Part shown: positions 23,325 through 25,618 of the stretch, in pieces
Layout: every line of letters begins with the position of its first letter
How positions within the stretch are numbered: the first letter of the stretch is position 1
Program-made: the position numbers and the translations under genes
The notes under the pieces: generated by a model
The model's input: the letters and a program-made list of their open reading frames with translations, nothing else
The model's database searches: none
Told to the model about the DNA's origin: nothing
DNA from: an uncultured Oscillospiraceae bacterium
Lineage (GTDB): Bacteria; Bacillota; Clostridia; Oscillospirales; Oscillospiraceae
Assembly: GCA_958426425.1 (NCBI GenBank)
Contig: CATZYY010000021.1
Location: 1-25,618, forward strand
DNA: 25,618 nucleotides
Direction of reading: 5' to 3'

Positions 23325-25448
23325 TTACCCGATGCCCAGCCTGCGGCAGACGCTTTTTCGGGTGAGGCGGTACACGCCGTAGAGCACCAGTGACAGCGCG
23401 GCAGCCACGGCCGCGCAGGTGCCCATGCCGGCCACTTCTCCCGGGGTGAAACGGTTGTCATTGAAGTACATGATCATGACATAGAAGGCCGAGATCACCG
23501 CTGTGCCCACAATGGCCGGTACCAGGAACACCTTGGACACCTGTCCCTTTACAGACCGGAACAGGTAGGCGTTGGGCGCGCCCAGGTGCCGCAGGTCGTC
23601 GTAGACCCGGGCGCTGGTGAGGGCAATGGTCATGCACCGGGTAAAAGCGATGACGATGACCGCCGCGAAACAGATCAGGGCGATGAAGATGAACAGCATT
23701 AAAAACACCGCCATGGTGGTGACAAAGTCGTTCTGATCCAGCACCCGGAACTGGGGCATGTAGAGCCAGTAGCTGCGGAACTCCGTGCTGTCCCGGTCCT
23801 CCCGCTCCATGGCCGGGAACCCAAGAGCGGTCAGGTTCTCCCGGTCAAAGTCGTAGGGCTCGCCAGTCTCCTCCGCCAGCGTCTTGGCCACCAGGTCGTA
23901 GGCGTCCAGCTGCATTACCTCGTCGCCGGAGCGGTCTACAATCTCGTTGAAAAGAGCCTTGGCAAAGGGGTAGCTGGCGTCCACGTCGGCCACGTTGAAT
24001 AACACCCAGGACTCACGCCAAATGTCGGTAAGACCGTCAGTGATGGCAGCGTAGTCATTATCATCCAACACATAGGAGCCCAGCAGCATGGTATAGCGCA
24101 GAGGCTCCGCCGGAGTGACCGGCAGACTTTCTCCGGTGACCATGTTGGTGACCACGGTCACATCGCCGCCGGAGAGATAGTCGCTGCCGCCCTCATCGTC
24201 CAGTACATTGGCGCAGGTGCCGGGAGACAGGTCAATAGGCTGTCCGGTCAGGGCGTTCCAGGCGGACTCGGAGAAAAAGGTGGCGCCGGAGGCCACCTCC
24301 CGGTACTCCGTGGTATAGGTAGTGCCGAGCGCTCCGTTGTCCTGCTCCACGGATACGGTACCATCGCCGCCCAAGGTGGCGGCTCCTACCTGCCGCCAGG
24401 AGGTGATGTCCACATCGTATTCCTCCGCAAGCGCCTCCACCTCGGCCTGTTCCGGTATTCCCTGGTCATTCCGCCAGTGGTATTCAAAATCCACCGGGCG
24501 GCTGGCAAAACTGTAGGCGGAGTTGGTGGAGAGCATGGGGGCGTAAAAGGCAGCAAAATAGGCCCCGGCGATGAGCAGCGTCATGACCAGCATATTCCGT
24601 ACGGTCTGCCGGCCCTGGAATTTCATCATCGATGTGGCGATGATGTCCCGGTATTTGTGACGCTTGCGCCATCCATTTACTACTGTGTGGAGCAGCATCA
24701 TATACATACCGACGAGCGCCGGCAGATAAAAGACAGCAGTTACTACAGAAGGGGCATACCAATGGAGAATACGGACGAAGAAGGAGGGCATCAGATACCC
24801 CGCCAGGGCGCCAACGGCCACCAGGATAATGCCAACCGGACCATACCACCGCTTGACTTCCCGAATGGGCTCAGAGGTATGAGACTCCTGGACGATGTCG
24901 ATGATGTTGGTGCGGCGAACAGCCCGACCTCCCAGCAGAAACAGCATCACCGCCACATAGGCGGCAAAGACCAGGGACAGGAGATAGGCCTCCGGGTCAA
25001 AGGCGAGGGCCATCTCCTGGGAATCCACCAGGAAAAGGCGGAACAGCTGCCAGATCCCCCAGGCCAGAGGGCCGCCTAACATGGCTCCAGCGGCGCAGGA
25101 ACACAGGGAGATTATGGCCAATTCCTTGCCCAATTCGACCTGCAGCTGGCGGCGGGAGGCGCCCAGGGCCAGGAACACCCCCGTCTCCCGGGATTTCTGC
25201 CGGAAAAACAGCCCGGCGGCGTAGGTGGTGAACACAGCGCAGCCGAGGACCGCCAGGACGAAGACCATCATCACCTGCTTGCGGCTGTCGCCGCCCTCCG
25301 GCAGCACCGAGAGGATGGTGGGGGAGCGCATCATGCAGGCGTAGGCGGTAATCAGCAGCACAGAGAAAAAGCAGCAGCCGCTCAGCAGGGCGTACTGCCC
25401 CTTGTTTTTCCGCCGCAGGGCGGCGTACACCTGAGTAAATGTCTTCAT
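23325..25448 (-). CDS. FtsX/BceB-like ABC transporter permease
   Basis: This 707-residue membrane protein has about ten membrane segments. The first four span roughly residues 17-170, with an FtsX-type core (FFRQKSRETGVFLALGASRR). Three follow near 185-345. A large extracellular domain (about 350-570) sits before a final three segments. This is the layout of BceB-type permeases, which work with an ATPase to free or expel cell-wall-active antimicrobial peptides. BceB proteins are usually about 620-670 residues, so this one is slightly long. ATG 25448 was chosen because AGGAG lies 7 nt upstream; a longer frame enters the ATPase gene. It starts 4 nt after the ATPase stop, so the two are cotranscribed. 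The GHKL kinase in this window is not a BceS-type partner. Other MacB/FtsX-like roles, such as lipoprotein or peptide export, are possible. Confidence 0.9.
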   Translation of the reverse strand: MKTFTQVYAALRRKNKGQYALLSGCCFFSVLLITAYACMMRSPTILSVLPEGGDSRKQVMMVFVLAVLGCAVFTTYAAGLFFRQKSRETGVFLALGASRRQLQVELGKELAIISLCSCAAGAMLGGPLAWGIWQLFRLFLVDSQEMALAFDPEAYLLSLVFAAYVAVMLFLLGGRAVRRTNIIDIVQESHTSEPIREVKRWYGPVGIILVAVGALAGYLMPSFFVRILHWYAPSVVTAVFYLPALVGMYMMLLHTVVNGWRKRHKYRDIIATSMMKFQGRQTVRNMLVMTLLIAGAYFAAFYAPMLSTNSAYSFASRPVDFEYHWRNDQGIPEQAEVEALAEEYDVDITSWRQVGAATLGGDGTVSVEQDNGALGTTYTTEYREVASGATFFSESAWNALTGQPIDLSPGTCANVLDDEGGSDYLSGGDVTVVTNMVTGESLPVTPAEPLRYTMLLGSYVLDDNDYAAITDGLTDIWRESWVLFNVADVDASYPFAKALFNEIVDRSGDEVMQLDAYDLVAKTLAEETGEPYDFDRENLTALGFPAMEREDRDSTEFRSYWLYMPQFRVLDQNDFVTTMAVFLMLFIFIALICFAAVIVIAFTRCMTIALTSARVYDDLRHLGAPNAYLFRSVKGQVSKVFLVPAIVGTAVISAFYVMIMYFNDNRFTPGEVAGMGTCAAVAAALSLVLYGVYRLTRKSVCRRLGIG

Positions 25449-25452
25449 GGTC

Positions 25453-25618
25453 TCACTCCTTGCCCATGTCCCGGATGGCGTCCAACAGATGATCCTGGAA
25501 AACACTTCGCTCCAGGGCTCCCTTCTCCAGCACCTTCCACACCCCACCGTCCCGGAGGATCACCACCCGGTCGCAGAAGGAGGCGGCGAAGGAGTCGTGG
25601 GTCACCATGAAGATGGTG
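25453..25618 (-). CDS. ABC transporter ATP-binding protein, C-terminal part only
   Basis: The last 54 residues or so of an ABC ATPase are visible. The H-loop MVTHDSFAASFCDRVVIL is clear, followed by RDGGVWKVLEKG and a stop four bases before the permease ATG. Walker A, Walker B and the signature motif lie beyond the window edge. It is the energy-supplying partner of the FtsX/BceB-like permease. The THDSF-x-A-x-FCDRV-x-I-L pattern is close to BceA-type ATPases. Confidence 0.93.
   Translation of the reverse strand, partial: TIFMVTHDSFAASFCDRVVILRDGGVWKVLEKGALERSVFQDHLLDAIRDMGKE

Noticed and set aside
1..25618. tRNA, rRNA, CRISPR array, intact insertion sequence or attachment site
   Set aside because: By eye I found no TpsiC-type tRNA core, no regularly spaced identical repeats apart from the in-gene SLH repeats, and no intact transposase or integrase. 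A computed search could still find diverged elements.

Overview
The window looks like chromosomal DNA from a GC-rich, low-sporulation-signal gut-type Bacillota, most likely an Oscillospiraceae/Eubacteriales relative. The evidence is strong GGAGG-type ribosome sites, an S-layer-homology (SLH) surface protein, a GHKL histidine kinase, a BceB-like permease and a galactoside operon. The organism is inferred from gene style only. Both window ends cut through genes: a GH42 beta-galactosidase at the left and an ABC ATPase at the right.

Region 1 (1-6605) is a galactoside module on the minus strand: GH36 alpha-galactosidase, then a GPH-family sugar:cation symporter, then GH42 beta-galactosidase. They are tightly spaced and the last two overlap by one base. 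A LacI/GalR regulator lies just upstream with its own promoter and terminator. The operon promoter has a near-palindrome between its -35 and -10 boxes, a natural site for that repressor. Together the genes would import and hydrolyse alpha- and beta-galactosides.

Region 2 (6606-10004) holds a secreted 952-residue protein with beta-helix-like repeats and three C-terminal SLH modules. Two strong hairpins precede it and a perfect 32-nt terminator palindrome follows. Region 3 (10005-11580) has no intact gene. It holds a frameshifted secreted-protein gene whose start codon is lost, plus other remnants.

Region 4 (11660-18534) is the most unusual part. On the plus strand it runs: STAS anti-anti-sigma-like protein; a membrane PP2C (SpoIIE/RsbU-type) phosphatase fused to an RsbW-like kinase; a class III PLP aminotransferase; a MATE exporter fused to a second RsbW-like kinase domain; and an unrecognised 454-residue cytosolic protein. 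A strong terminator closes it. No sigma factor is present. I infer a partner-switching phosphorylation circuit that may control export, and perhaps synthesis, of a small amine or amino-acid-derived molecule.

Region 5 (18541-25618) is on the minus strand. It contains a GHKL histidine kinase without a response regulator, possibly preceded in its transcript by a small Cys-rich ORF. Next come about 0.9 kb of mostly non-coding or decayed DNA, a membrane-anchored BspA/DUF285-repeat protein with zinc-ribbon and DnaJ-type CxxCxGxG ends, and a BceAB-like ABC permease with the tail of its ATPase.
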